This document shows positions 23,717 through 35,102 of a stretch of DNA of 64,000 bases, in pieces. The stretch is from Heterodera schachtii. Its lineage: Eukaryota; Nematoda; Chromadorea; Rhabditida; Heteroderidae. The position numbers were made by a program, and so were the translations under genes. Position 1 is the first letter of the stretch; each line of letters opens with the position of its first letter. The DNA is taken from positions 1,654,697 to 1,718,696 of the forward strand of contig SIJG01000015.1 in NCBI GenBank assembly GCA_023374025.1, read 5' to 3'. A model generated the notes under the pieces. It was not told where the DNA came from. It worked only from the letters and a program-made list of their open reading frames with translations, and made no database searches.

Positions 23717-25479
23717 ATGGATTTTGACATTAACAATTTTAACAAAAGCCGTGAGACGGCGAAAACGACGGAATTGGCACCCTCAGCAGAAGACAACATC
23801 CCACAGAAGAGGCTGAAAAATTTCAAAAAATTAAAGGATTTGGGGCGCGGAGCATTCGGCATTTGTGCACTTTATAAGGTAAAGGGAATATTTATTTTTA
23901 AAATTGTTTTTTATTTTATATTAAAATTAAAATATTGACGATTTTTGTATTTTTAATTCCCTTCGAAAAAAAGGATGAAACAAGTCGGCTGAACAAGAAA
24001 GTGGTGATCAAACGAGTGTCACTTGAATGCCAAAGCGAAAATGACAAGCGGGCAATTTCATGTAGGACACTTTTATATTTAATTGAAATCAATTAAAATT
24101 TATTATCATTTTTGAATAAAATTATAATCTATCGTACGAAATTAGAAATAAATTGTTATTATTTATGAGTTATTAAGATGAAGCCAGTTTGTTGAAGAAA
24201 TTGTCCCATCCGAATGTCATCCGTTTCTACGATTCATTTGTTGAATTGGAACAGTTATGCATTTTAATGGAATATTTGGATGGTGGCACAATGGAAAGGT
24301 GATAAACAATAATTAAATAATAAATCATTATGTATGTATATGAAAATAAAATGTTTATTGAGGATGATCCAGGAGAGAAAAGGCATTAAAATGGGCCAAG
24401 ATTTGGTGCTTTATTATTTTACCCAGGTAATTAATTAATTAATTGATTTTTGTGATGGCCGATTTATACCATAAATGACCTACTTTAATTAAAGCCAACA
24501 CTAATTGGACTTTTATTTTAAGATCGTTTTGGCACTGGACCATATGCACGCGCTGAAAATTCTTCACCGCGATATCAAAACAGCGAACATATTTTTGAAC
24601 AGAAAAATGACAATTGTCAAGGCATGTTTAACTTTTAGATTGCCAAAAAGGGTAATTTACCCCCTAATGATTCAGGTTGGCGATTTTGGCATCAGTAAGG
24701 TAAAATAAAAGAAAAATAAATAATAATAAATAATAAGTGATTGAGAACTTCACTGACTTTTGTTTTTGTTAGGAATTGAATTCGAAATGTGCTCAAGCGT
24801 CGACATTTGTGGGCACAATGAATTATGTGTCGCCGGAAATATGCGAAGGTCAATTTAGGAAACAAAAAGCATTAATTACACGCACAATTATGTAATTGGT
24901 GAATTTGCAAAAATTCTGATCACCTAATTAATGGTGTTCCATCATTTCATGGAATAGGCCGCGCTTATGGGCCAAAATCGGATGTGTGGGCCGTTGGTTG
25001 TGTGCTTTACGAGTTAGTGGAGGTAAATGACAAGCATTATAAAAGTAAATGAATTAATTCATCCTTTAAGTTGCACAAAGCCTTTGACGGCGACTCCATC
25101 CAACTTCTTTTGCTCAGAATTGCAAGAGTATATAAATATTTTGGTTTTTAAATTACAGTTTAAAATTCACTAATTACCAGGGCCAACACGGCCCAATTTC
25201 GTCCACAGTTACGCCGGGAATGCGCGAACTCATTGAAAATGTTATGGAAATTGATGAAAACCGACGGCCAAACACAACTGGTACATAATGCATATAATCT
25301 AATTCAATAAATATTTTTGCAATTAAGAGATTCTTCTCAAACCGATGGTATTGCAAAAATGGATGGAAATTCATACAAATTTGGGTAGGAATATTTGACA
25401 TTTAAAAATAAATTTTAAAACAAACTTTTTAGGGCGAATTGAGCCGGACATCGAATTGTACACAAAAGAAACTCACTGA
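23717..25479 (+). CDS. NIMA-related (Nek-type) Ser/Thr protein kinase
   Basis: Twelve exons: 23717-23878, 23974-24061, 24178-24298, 24363-24426, 24523-24621, 24676-24699, 24773-24848, 24958-25022, 25071-25127, 25181-25280, 25328-25384 and 25433-25479, giving 319 aa, little more than one kinase domain. Visible motifs are the Gly-rich loop GRGAFG, the ATP lysine in VVIKRV, the alpha-C glutamate in EASLLKKLSHPNVI, hinge MEYLDGGTM, catalytic loop HRDIKTANIFL, VGDFGISK, activation segment STFVGTMNYVSPE, KSDVWAVGCVLYEL and an ending RRPNTTEILL. Nek kinases act in mitosis, cilia and epidermal trafficking. No regulatory tail follows the domain. Exon 6 is 24 nt and carries VGDFGISK. Intron 5 (24622-24675) has a GC donor (AAG|GCATGT). 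Confidence 0.92.
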
Positions 25480-25804
25480 AGACGAAAATCACAGCGAATT
25501 AAAAAATAATAAAATAATAATGAACTCTAATTGGTTTAAAAAGTGTTTGTACAATTGCTTTGTTCATTTTCTTAATTCAGGGCGAAAGAGAGTTTGGAGA
25601 CAAGAAAATATTCTCAATTCATTTAATATATTACCCATTTTCGAATATTCTTCATAAAAATTTATTTTTGGAAATGTAAAAGCTAAATTGGGAATTTTAA
25701 GGGAAAAAATATTCAGTTAAGTCCGATAAGATTCAGCTTATTGTTAGTATAATTTATGTTTGCGAATAAAAAGCGGGACATTTATTTACTTATATTCGGA
25801 TTTT

Positions 25805-26362
25805 GATGGGATTTTTAGGCAGAAAAAATCGCAAAATAGGCATTAAACAGGCACAAAAATCCTCAAATAGGCACTAAAATAGGCAAAAAAATTTTTGATT
25901 AACGCTTTTTAGGTAGCAAAACACGTAAAAATTAATCAAAAAACTTATTTTGCTTATATTTCAATTGTTTTAAAGTTGTTTTCGATAATAATTTTTTAAA
26001 CCAAAAATTTTATGAAGAGAAAATAATTAATTTTTCGGGACGAATTTTTGTGAAAATTTTTTTCAATTCTTAGGGGTCTATTTTCTGAATTTTTTTTAGG
26101 TCATTTCTAGGGGTGTATTTTTCATTTTTATTGCATTTTTGTTAACGATTTTTCCGAAAATCCTAAAAAAGGCGTAAAAAATGGCGAAATAGGCACAAAA
26201 ATAGGCAAATAGACATTAAGCACAAAAAGTCCAAAATAGGCAAAGTTAGGCATTATAAAAATCATCGTAGACACCCCAAACCAAGCGGAAAATGCGTTTT
26301 TCGTGCTTATCTATACGTATTAAGCACGCAAAAATTTTAGGCATTTGCCTAAAAATCCCATC
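25805..26362. mobile_element. Non-autonomous inverted-repeat element
   Basis: GATGGGATTTTTAGGCA at 25805-25821 is matched by its exact reverse complement at 26346-26362. The interior is rich in AGGCA and AAATAGGC words and has no open frame. No clear target duplication is seen. Confidence 0.55.
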
Positions 26363-27225
26363 CCTATTCATATGTACATATTTTTATACATATTTTGGGC
26401 TTTTTCCGCATTTTTTTGCACATATTTTGCAATTTTTGATGATTTCTTCGCGAAATTTTTATTAAATGCACTCTAAAATACAAAATTTCGAAATTTTTCG
26501 TACATATTTTGAGGATTTTTGAGAATTTATAAAAATTCCTTGTGAAAAATAAAAAAAAAATTTCTGAAAATGTACCCCTAAAAATCGGTATTTTTCAAAA
26601 AAAAAGAGATATTCAAAAATGAATTTTTAAAATGCTAAAAAATGAATCTAAGCCTAGTTTGGGTTATTATTATGGCATTTTGTGCCTATTTCACCCTTAA
26701 CGAAGAATAGTTTCCAAAAAAAAACCATTTTAAAAATTTTATTTACATATTTTCGTACATATTTCTGCGTTTTTGTACTTGTTTCATACATTTTCGTGAT
26801 TTTTTATACATAATTGTCGATTTTTCTTACATAAAAAAAGAAGCCCTAATAATATCATTTTTATCGAATAAATATTCAGCAGTTTTTGATAATTTGGAAG
26901 GCCATGAATTTTATTTGTTTAAACATTTATTCAATTTCGAATTTGAAATTTGATCACAAGGTGAGAATGGTTTTTTGTTAAAAAGAGATGGCCACCCGTA
27001 TTTTATTATTATTTCCATGAAATTGTATTTGTTCAGCAAAGCCAATTTAATTCCTGTCAAAATTCATCGAGAAATAATGTGGAAATTTTAAAATCAAATT
27101 TATTCAGCTTTAAATATTTTAATGGAAAGCGGACGGAATGGTCTTTATAAGCCGACAAAATTTAAAAATTAAAAGCATAAAATAAAACCCAAATTATAAA
27201 AAGCATTTAAAAACATTGATTTTGA
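26363..27225. other. AT-rich intergenic sequence with TACATATTTT-like repeats
   Basis: Between about 26370 and 26840 the words TACATA, ACATATTTT and GTACATATTT recur in a loose pattern. No gene is supported. The right end is the presumed promoter of the CAP gene. Confidence 0.4.
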
Positions 27226-28104
27226 ATGCATTTGATTAAATTAGTCGCCCTCTTTTTCATGCTTTTCGGTAAGTTAATTGCTTAAAATCATTAGGAGGAT
27301 AATTGGGTAATTATTTGTTAATTGTTTCCAGGCCCATCCGTTCAGCAACACACAAAAAAGCCGACGAAAGAGGACAAAGAAGCGGCTGTCAATTGTCACA
27401 ACAAATTCCGATCGCAATTGGCCCTGGGCAATGCCGACAATAAATCGGGGGGCAAAAAAATGCCAAAGGCGGGCAACATGCGCAAGTTTGAATGGGACGA
27501 AAACTTGGCCAAATATGCGGATGAATGGGCCAACAAATGCACATTATCGCACTCGTGGAACGGCTGGGCGGGCGAAAATTTGGCAATGAATGGCGGAACA
27601 TTTTCGAACAGTTCGATACAAATTGACTAATTAAGGCTGCTAATTGCCTGTTTAAGAGGATGGTTTCGAGTACGCTTGCGGACGCTGGTGGGACGAACTG
27701 AACCGTTACGGATTCAACCCGAATCTGATTATGACCGGGGAAAACTTCAGTGGCATTGGCCATTGGACTCAGGTGACCGACTCATTTTGGCCTTTCTCGT
27801 CCCATTATCTGCTAATTGAACTCTAATTACTTTTCGTTTCTTTTGGTTCAGATGGCGTGGGCTGACACCGACCGAATTGGCTGTGCCATGGCACAAAACT
27901 GTCCAAATACCAATTGGAAAACATATGTGGTCTGCTGGTATTACACGGGGTAATAACCAACCACTGATAAAACATAATTAGTTTACTAATACCCCTTTTA
28001 GTGGTAATTACTTTGGTGCGCCTGTCTATTTGGCCGGGGAGCCGTGCAGCAAATGCAAAGCAAATGACAAATGTGACAAAGCCACGGGACTTTGCTCTCA
28101 ATGA
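27226..28104 (+). CDS. CAP/SCP-domain venom-allergen-like protein (VAP), secreted
   Basis: Five exons: 27226-27268, 27332-27610, 27657-27772, 27852-27949 and 28002-28104, giving 212 aa. A signal peptide (MHLIKLVALFFMLFG) precedes a CAP domain. Landmarks are CHNKFRSQLALG at the start, FEWDENLAKYADEWANKC, LSHSWNGWAGENLA, the CAP signature GIGHWTQMAWADTDRIGCA, and YVVCWYYTGGNYFGAPVY followed by a Cys-rich end (EPCSKCKANDKCDKATGLCS). Secreted CAP proteins of this type are released by plant-parasitic and animal-parasitic nematodes and modulate host defence, which is family knowledge. The exon 2 donor (A|GTTCGA) is weak but keeps frame and phase. An AATAAA lies at 28206, about 100 nt past the stop. 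Confidence 0.93.
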
Positions 28105-28554
28105 AGGCCAAATTTGTGCGGAAAAGATGAAAACGGAACGGAATAATATGCTTTTTACAACATACATATGTAGTAGAATGGGAGTAGATGTAATAATTTT
28201 ACAAGAATAAAAACATTCCATTCATTTGTTATTTGTTCGCTAATTAGTTATTACAAATCGGCAAATTAAAAAAATTTCCAAGAATTTTTTAAAATTTAAA
28301 AATATAAATATTACTAAATTTGGTCATTTGATTTTTGGTGTTTTTCGCACTGAAAACCATTAAAGAAAAAACTTGTTTTTTTTCTTATTGTGTTATTTCT
28401 TTACTAATTCTTGTCAATTGGTCTCTCTTTTCTCCTTTTCCAACGACATTTTCCATTAGAAAAATCGCTTTCGTTTGTTTTGAAACATTTATTTTTTTTC
28501 GTTTTCGTTTTTTTCATCGTAAATATTTTTAACATTTGAAAATATAACCAACGA

Positions 28555-29113
28555 ATGCTTTTTTCCTCTTTAATAATTGCGCTGTTTTTCGCTTCGGCGT
28601 TCTTTTCATCTGTTGTTAATGGTTTGTGTGCTTTTTGTTCTCTTTTACAAATATTTTTAATATTATTTTCCATGTATCAAATGCTTTCACGGCACTTCGC
28701 TTGGCCATCCGCGGCCCAAAGATTTTGTTCAGATGGACTGCGGCCCGCGCATTTCGCACTGTTTGAAAGTGCAATGCGAAGACGGTTAATTAAAGGCATT
28801 TAATGATGCCACCATTATTTTGATTTGGAGATGAGGAAGCCATCGTTGTCAAATATTGTGGCCAAAAGTGTTCCCAGGCAAAATGCGCCGGCGCAAAGTC
28901 GGCCAAAGTGAAGGATTGCGCCGAATGTGCCGGTGATTTGTGCAACAGTGCCAACCCAATTGGATTATTCGGCGAGAACTTGTGGCTTTGTTTAATGGCT
29001 GGTAATTTCTAAAACTAATCAAATAATTAAAAATAAACCAGAAAAAATACAATTCTTTTTCCATTGCAGCATTTGTCCCAATAATTGTGCTTCAGCTTAA
29101 CGCCATCTTCTGA
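28555..29113 (+). CDS. Ly6-like Cys-rich surface protein with signal peptide and hydrophobic tail
   Basis: Exon 1 (28555-28621) is a signal peptide (MLFSSLIIALFFASAFFSS). A Cys-rich frame ending at 28784 reads IKCFHGTSLGHPRPKDF, then MDCGPRISHCLKVQCED. Exon 3 (28831-29001) contains KYCGQKCSQAKCAG, DCAECAGDLCN and the start of a hydrophobic tail, completed by exon 4 (29070-29113). The spaced cysteines and terminal CN fit the three-finger/Ly6 fold, and the tail suggests a GPI anchor. The start of exon 2 is puzzling: no AG precedes the first cysteine. The only AG acceptors, such as 28729, would delete the CFHG segment. Either a noncanonical acceptor or a damaged one is present. Confidence 0.7.
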
Positions 29114-29823
29114 TGATAATGATGATTATTGATGTTTCCATTCCATTTGTACATTATTTTTCAGCAAAACGAAAGATAAAATATTTGTAATTTTTACCTT
29201 TCACATTTTTAAATCTTTGATTAAACGAATCAAAGAATAATAGTTTTATCGGTATAATTTAAATATTAAAGGCGTAATTTGTATTTTTTGTTATTTGAGT
29301 GTTCCGTTTAATTTGCTGCTGTGTTCATTAAAAAAGTGTTGTGTTATTATTTTTTAGCCTTTCGTTTTTCTTTCTCTTCTGCTGCTAATGCCAATCATTT
29401 GGCCTATTATTCACAAAATCCGTCCTTTTCTCCGTCACTTTTGAATTGGCTTTGAGTGGGCAATAAATTCTGGCAAAAATTGAGAAGATTTGAAGTCAAA
29501 GACAAAACAACTGCACCGCCACCCTTTTCCAGCACCGCCCGCCGGGGATGAGCAGCGAAATCCGCCAATCCGTCGAAATTGGGTGGCGGAATATTACAAA
29601 TTGCCGCGACCACCAAAACGCCCAATTCCCTACCCTCCCCCCCCCCGCCTTTCCCAATTCATATTTTGCCGCCCGTCGCCAAAACTCTTGATTTTTTTTT
29701 GCCATTGCAAAAGGACGAGTGCATACGGTAACGGCGGAATTGTGAAAAGATTTAATTGTTTTATATTAATGCCAACGAATTTTTCTGATAGATTTTTAAT
29801 TTTTGTTTTTTTTTTCAGGAACA
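29114..29823. other. Intergenic region
   Basis: No supported gene. Open frames around 29490-29700 run across a poly-C tract and lack splice sites. A TTTTTTTTTCAG acceptor-like site at 29808-29819, just before the next ATG, could be a spliced-leader or cis acceptor. Confidence 0.4.
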
Positions 29824-30287
29824 ATGCCGAAAGAACAATATATGTGCCAATTATGTGCTAATCAGTGAGTTCACTCATTTTGTTCAAATGTAATTTCATA
29901 GTAATAAACACAGTAATTTAGCGGACAATACAATCAGCCGAAAAAGGGCCACAAACAAAAGTGCCCGAATCGGAATTGCGCGTGAGGGGGGTCAAATTAC
30001 AAATAAATGCGAAAAAAACGAATTGTTAATTTGCTTTAATTGGCACAATTTATTGCCCATTATCATTAATTATCAGTTGCCAATTGTGCGCATTGAACAC
30101 GAAAAGGCGAGTGCTTGACCAATTGGAAAGGCAATGGCGCGTCAAAAAGGCCAAAGGGACGAGCAAAAGCAGCGAAAGAACGCCGGAAGAAGAAGAAGCA
30201 GAAGCAAAAGCACGGAAAAGGAGGGAAAAGGGCCAAGAAAATGGTAAAGCGAAAAGGGAATTAATTGGAATAATTAAAATTAATTAA
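29824..30287 (+). CDS. Small CxxC-containing charged protein (hypothetical)
   Basis: Exon 1 (29824-29864) begins MPKEQYMCQLCAN and ends at a GTGAGT donor. Exon 2 (30077-30287) follows a TATCAG acceptor and continues HCQLCALNTKRRVLDQL into a long Lys/Arg/Glu-rich helix ending in a stop, 83 aa in all. Two CxxC pairs (CQLC...CQLC) suggest a small zinc site. The rest looks like a coiled or disordered basic/acidic region. A polypyrimidine-AG lies five bases before the ATG, compatible with trans-splicing. The family is not recognised. Confidence 0.5.
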
Positions 30288-30308
30288 TGAAAAAACAGTA
30301 ATAATAAT

Positions 30309-30703
30309 GGAAACAGTCAGGACCGTAATCAGAAAAAAATTTCGGGAGGGGCAAACCGAAGAGCTTTTTTTTGCTCTTCGGGCGCCAAAATTTTTTTTTC
30401 TCCCAGTCCTTTTAAAATTTTCAGCGCCGTAGAGCAAAAAATGGAATTTTTAGCCATCTTTCTCCAAAAACGGACTATTTTTTGCCTTTTTTGGGTAAAA
30501 TTGCGCAAACATAAGGCAAAATGGGGTGGGGTCTGCGGTGCCGATAGGCGCCGCCGTGAAAATCTAATGCATTTAAGAAAATTGGCTAAAAAATTTTTTA
30601 AAATTGCCAATTTTTACTGGAAAATTTTTTCATTTTTCATTTCGGGGGGGGGGGGGGGGCAACTGCCCCCCTTGCCCCCCTGGTTACGGGCCTGGAAACA
30701 GTC
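30309..30703. mobile_element. MITE with 14-bp inverted ends and 10-bp target duplication
   Basis: The exact repeat GGAAACAGTC flanks the element at 30309-30318 and 30694-30703. The 375-bp element (30319-30693) begins AGGACCGTAATCAG and ends CTGGTTACGGGCCT, inverted with two mismatches. Inside are a TTTTTTTTGCTCTTCGGGCG block, the GC palindrome GCGGTGCCGATAGGCGCCGC at about 30535, and a poly-G run just before the right end. A second right end of this family lies at 60039-60052. The TSD length suggests a Mutator-like origin. Confidence 0.8.
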
Positions 30704-33700
30704 GTTCCTTTTCTTAAAAAGCTGTGAAGAATTTGACTTATTTTTAAAAATAATAATTTTTATTATTTTAAGGTAATCAAATTCACTTATATCATTTTGG
30801 CCTTTAAATGTTTAATTAGCTCCCATGAGCACTTCTTTTAAATTTTAACAAGTTTACTTTGAAAATAAGCTTCTCAGGATGACACAATCCTAAATTATGA
30901 ACATTTGGCACAAAGCTTGAAGTCAACCAACAATTTTTACTTTTCAAATTGGAGGCAGCTGTGAAGTAAAAGTGACTGACTATGTTATAAAATGGCTTCA
31001 AAAATAAAAAATACAATTTAAACTAAATAATTTTATATTTTGATTTTTGCTATTTTCAAATGATTGTGAATCTCTGTAGTTAAAGTGCTTTCCATTGGCA
31101 AATGCTTCTTTCCAAGCGTTACATATGTAAAATTTTGGACACCGAAAACAATGACTTTCGGTGGCTTTGGACCACACAATAAAACGCTGAGATTTATGAG
31201 AGTCCTTCGCCGATGGTCCGTCATCCGTCTGATATTATCCAACATTACCCATCCCATTCCATTCACATCATCGAAAATCAGCTAAAGCCTTTAGTTATGA
31301 GAAAGGTGCTTCCCATTCCCTGAAAATTTTGATGGGCGAGTGGCAAATTGGCAAATAAATCAAAGGCACAAATTGGCGGGCATTGGGTGAATTTGGGGGG
31401 GGGGGGGCATGACAAATTGACGACGGACAAAGGCACTAAATTGGATTGGTTGGCGGAGGGCAAAACGCAAATTAAAAGCTGTTATTTGGTACATGCCAAA
31501 GATGAGATTAATGAAATTGGCTACTCAATTCAAAAAGCGGAGTTCCATGTTTTATTTGCCCTGGCTTTTTTGTCATCCGACACAATTTTAAAAGAAAACA
31601 AACTCAGTTTGGACCCACCCAAAAACTTTTACAGACTTTATATATGTATTCTGTCATTTTATAGAAAAAAGGCGGAAAGAAAAAATATTTGAAAAAATTT
31701 TCAATAATTTTCAAAGATTTTTCTAAAACGCCAGCCATAACATTAACAATTTAACAAAAATTATTTAAAAAAAATTCGTCATTAATTTAAAAACTTGAGC
31801 ATTGAATTAGAATTTAGAATTTAATTAATTAATTATTATTTAAAAACAAAGGGTTTTTTAATTTTGTTTTACATTTATCTAAGCAAAACAAACAATCGGA
31901 CTATTTGATGACGTCGAATGCACAGCAAAAACAGCAGCCAAGGCGATGTGGTGTTCAAATTTGCCAGAAACGGTCAAAAATACGATTGAAATTCAGAATG
32001 ATAAAAAGTCGCACCAATTTAAATCCATTGAATTATTATTGGAAAAGTAAAAAATAAATAAACATGAGACAATTTAACTTTGATTTTTAATTTGCCATAA
32101 TTATTACTAATTCTACAATTACTTTTGCTCATTGTTTTTTTTGGCATTCGCTTGTGTCCCTTTTCCCCCATTTATTAATGAGTGCAATAATTTATGCTAA
32201 TTCGTTTTGATTAATCATTGAATTCCCTCCTCACTTTTTCGTATGGCAGCCCCAAAAAGTTGGCCAATTCAGTCCTGTTTTATGTTAGCTCCCCCTCTGA
32301 TCAGATAAGCACAAAAATGGGCACATTATAGCACAGAATATTCCCCCCCCCCCCCCCCCCCGCTGCTCATTTCGTATGCATTGCATTTTTCTCATTTTTT
32401 CATTCTTCGCCCCCCCCCCCCTCCGTCTCCCACTTTTTTCCTTCTGTTTTTCCATCGCTGTGATTTTGTGATCAAAAGCATTCGGATAAGCGATTAATCT
32501 CTTTTCAGAAACTGGCTTTTGTTGACATATCAATCACAACACTTACTTACTTACTTTTCTGCTGCTGTTTTCATTTGGACTTACAATATTTACACAAAAT
32601 CGAAATGCAATAAATTAATGACCTTTCCCAATTCTTAATTACTTTAGCAAATTGTTTTTTTGTGTGGTCGCTCCCCTGAATTAATTTGTTCTTTCAACAC
32701 TAAAAGTTTTTTTGAATTTTATTAAATTACTTTTTTTTTTTTTGCATTATCATTTGTAAAAAGCGGAGTATAATATCGACGTAATCGGTGCTTGGTTTTA
32801 AGTGTTTTTTAATATTCTCCGATCAGAGCAATAAAAAAGGAAAATAAAATTTTGTAAATTTATCGGCAAACGATGAGCAGCAGAGATGCATTTACAACAA
32901 TGTTTTTCGCCATAATTTTGTACAACAAAATTATGAATATTCTGTGGTGGTGGGGGGGGGGGGACGACCGATTGAACGAACGAATGAATTGACAAATGAA
33001 CGAATGACTGTTTGATCCCGCGCAGAATTTGGCGAGGACCCATAAAACCTATTAAAAAAATATTATTAATAATACATATTAATAATATTAGTAATAAAGG
33101 AATTGTCGCGCCCATCGATAAATAAACCACACGAGCAATTTTATTTTTCCACCATTTTTGTCATACAAATGTTGTTTTGATGTTTATTTTCAATTATTTC
33201 AAATTTTGAGTGAAATTTTCTCCTAAAATAAATTTAAATGAAATTACAATAAACAATTTTTGTTTAACTTAATTGTTGTAGTGCATTCATTTATGCAAAT
33301 TAATTTTTCAACTATATTTTCACATTTTAAACTGATTATTTTTTCCATCAAAAAATTTCAAATATTTTTTAAACATTGTGCCATTTCTCTGCATAAATTG
33401 GCACCTCGCATTCGTGTGATAATTGCATGCTTAAGGCTGAGGAGATTAGCCTTTCTCAGCATCAGAACGTAAAGCGCATCGGCAAATCGATACTTTGGTG
33501 GCCAAAGTAAACACCCGCGGCAACAATAATCACTTATTTTACCATTTCACAAGTGAAATTTTGAAAAAAAGTTTGAGGCAATCGAACACCAATCAATATT
33601 TTAATCACTTGGTTAATTCTATCATTTGACCACTAATTGGTTAACTCACCCAAAAAATGCGCCTATTATTTTGTTCGTTTGTACAATAAAATTTGGGAGT

Positions 33701-35102
33701 GGGGTGTTTTTCTCAATTTTCGAAGAAAAGTTCAAAGATTTCACTTACATATTGATGGAATTTATTAAATTTAATGGTAAAACTAAATAAATAAATTAAT
33801 TTTTTTTTTTGATAAAGCAACTTTTAATCCCATAATTAAAATCATTTCATTCTCATTTATTACTGATAAAAAATAATGCACAATTTGCTTGTCTATGCCT
33901 AAATTTTTCATTTTCTTAATTTTGTCTTTTGAAGTGCTTTTCCCTTTTTTCTGTCGTTCGACCCCAACACTTTTATCACAAAAACATTTTCAATTTTCGT
34001 ATTTTTATTTGGGTTTGCACATTTTTGATCGATTACAAAATACTGCAAATTTTTTGATAAAAAATTTTGAATCTATTAAAATATATTTTTAATTTTTTAT
34101 TTAATATTTATTAAAATTTTTGTTAATTATTAAAATGTAAATTGTTTTACGGGAATTTTGTTTTAATTTTTACAATTATCAAAAAATCACTTAATTTCTC
34201 CGTCTCTCATTCCTTCCTTTTTCTGTTCGTTTTAATTTCCTCAAAATATTCGCACTGTGAAGACATTCTCTTCTCTTCTTCTCTTCTTCTTCCCCTCCTC
34301 CGTCCCTTTTCTTCTGCTAAAAACGCCGTCATAACGCATTAATTAACAAAACTAACATTGTGTTAATTAACCTTCATTTATATCATTCGATTATTAATTT
34401 TATTTGATTTTTCTCTTTTAAATGTAAAAATTAATAAATTTTTCCCATTAATTCAATGAAGTTAAAATTTAACTAAAAAAATTTTCAATAATTTTAATAC
34501 AAATTCTTTTCTTTCGGAAGGCAAAATCAAACACAATTTTTGTGGTGTCACATATAACATTTTCATCCATTTTTTAAACGAATAAAATAAAAGGGAATGA
34601 GTCACAAATTGGAAAAATGCAAGAAAATGTAACAATTAGTGAGATTATTTCTATAAAATTTCTTTTTCAATCAATCGCTAACATTTTATTCGTTGGTCGT
34701 TTTTATTTATCATTTCATTTTTGATTAAATTTGCACTAATTTACTCATTAATTATATGGAAACACTTTTTTTCTTGGACTATGAAAGGGATGAAATGTAC
34801 TCACTAAACATAATTTGAAGCTCCAAGAATGGAGTTCTAACTATATCCGTTTCTCTGTGTCTTTATATTTGTTCATATTTTGGCATTTTTTGCCCTCTTT
34901 TTATTTATGTCCGTTTTTTAAAATTCTGAAATCGAAAGGGCCACACTAATTTAAGCGGGCGGCCTTTTTTGACAAATTTTCAAAAAAAAATGTAGGAAAT
35001 ATATTCAAATTCATAATTGAATAGAGATTTGCTTAATTAATTTCTCTTATTTTTTAGCATAACATTGATTTTCCTTGTTATTCCATCATTTGGGCTGAGA
35101 CA
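30704..35102. other. Large gene-poor region
   Basis: I find no gene I can defend in 4.4 kb. Weak coding-like traces are a + frame at about 31348-31692 and a run near 31906-32051 (MWCSNLPETVKNTIEIQND). The latter might be a remnant exon or gag-like fragment. G/C tracts occur near 31398, 32343, 32411 and 32951. The rest is AT-rich with long A/T runs. Confidence 0.4.

Noticed and set aside
31033..31692. Overlapping frames on both strands that look weakly coding
   Set aside because: No splice sites, signal peptide or family motif supports either strand, and G tracts break the region.
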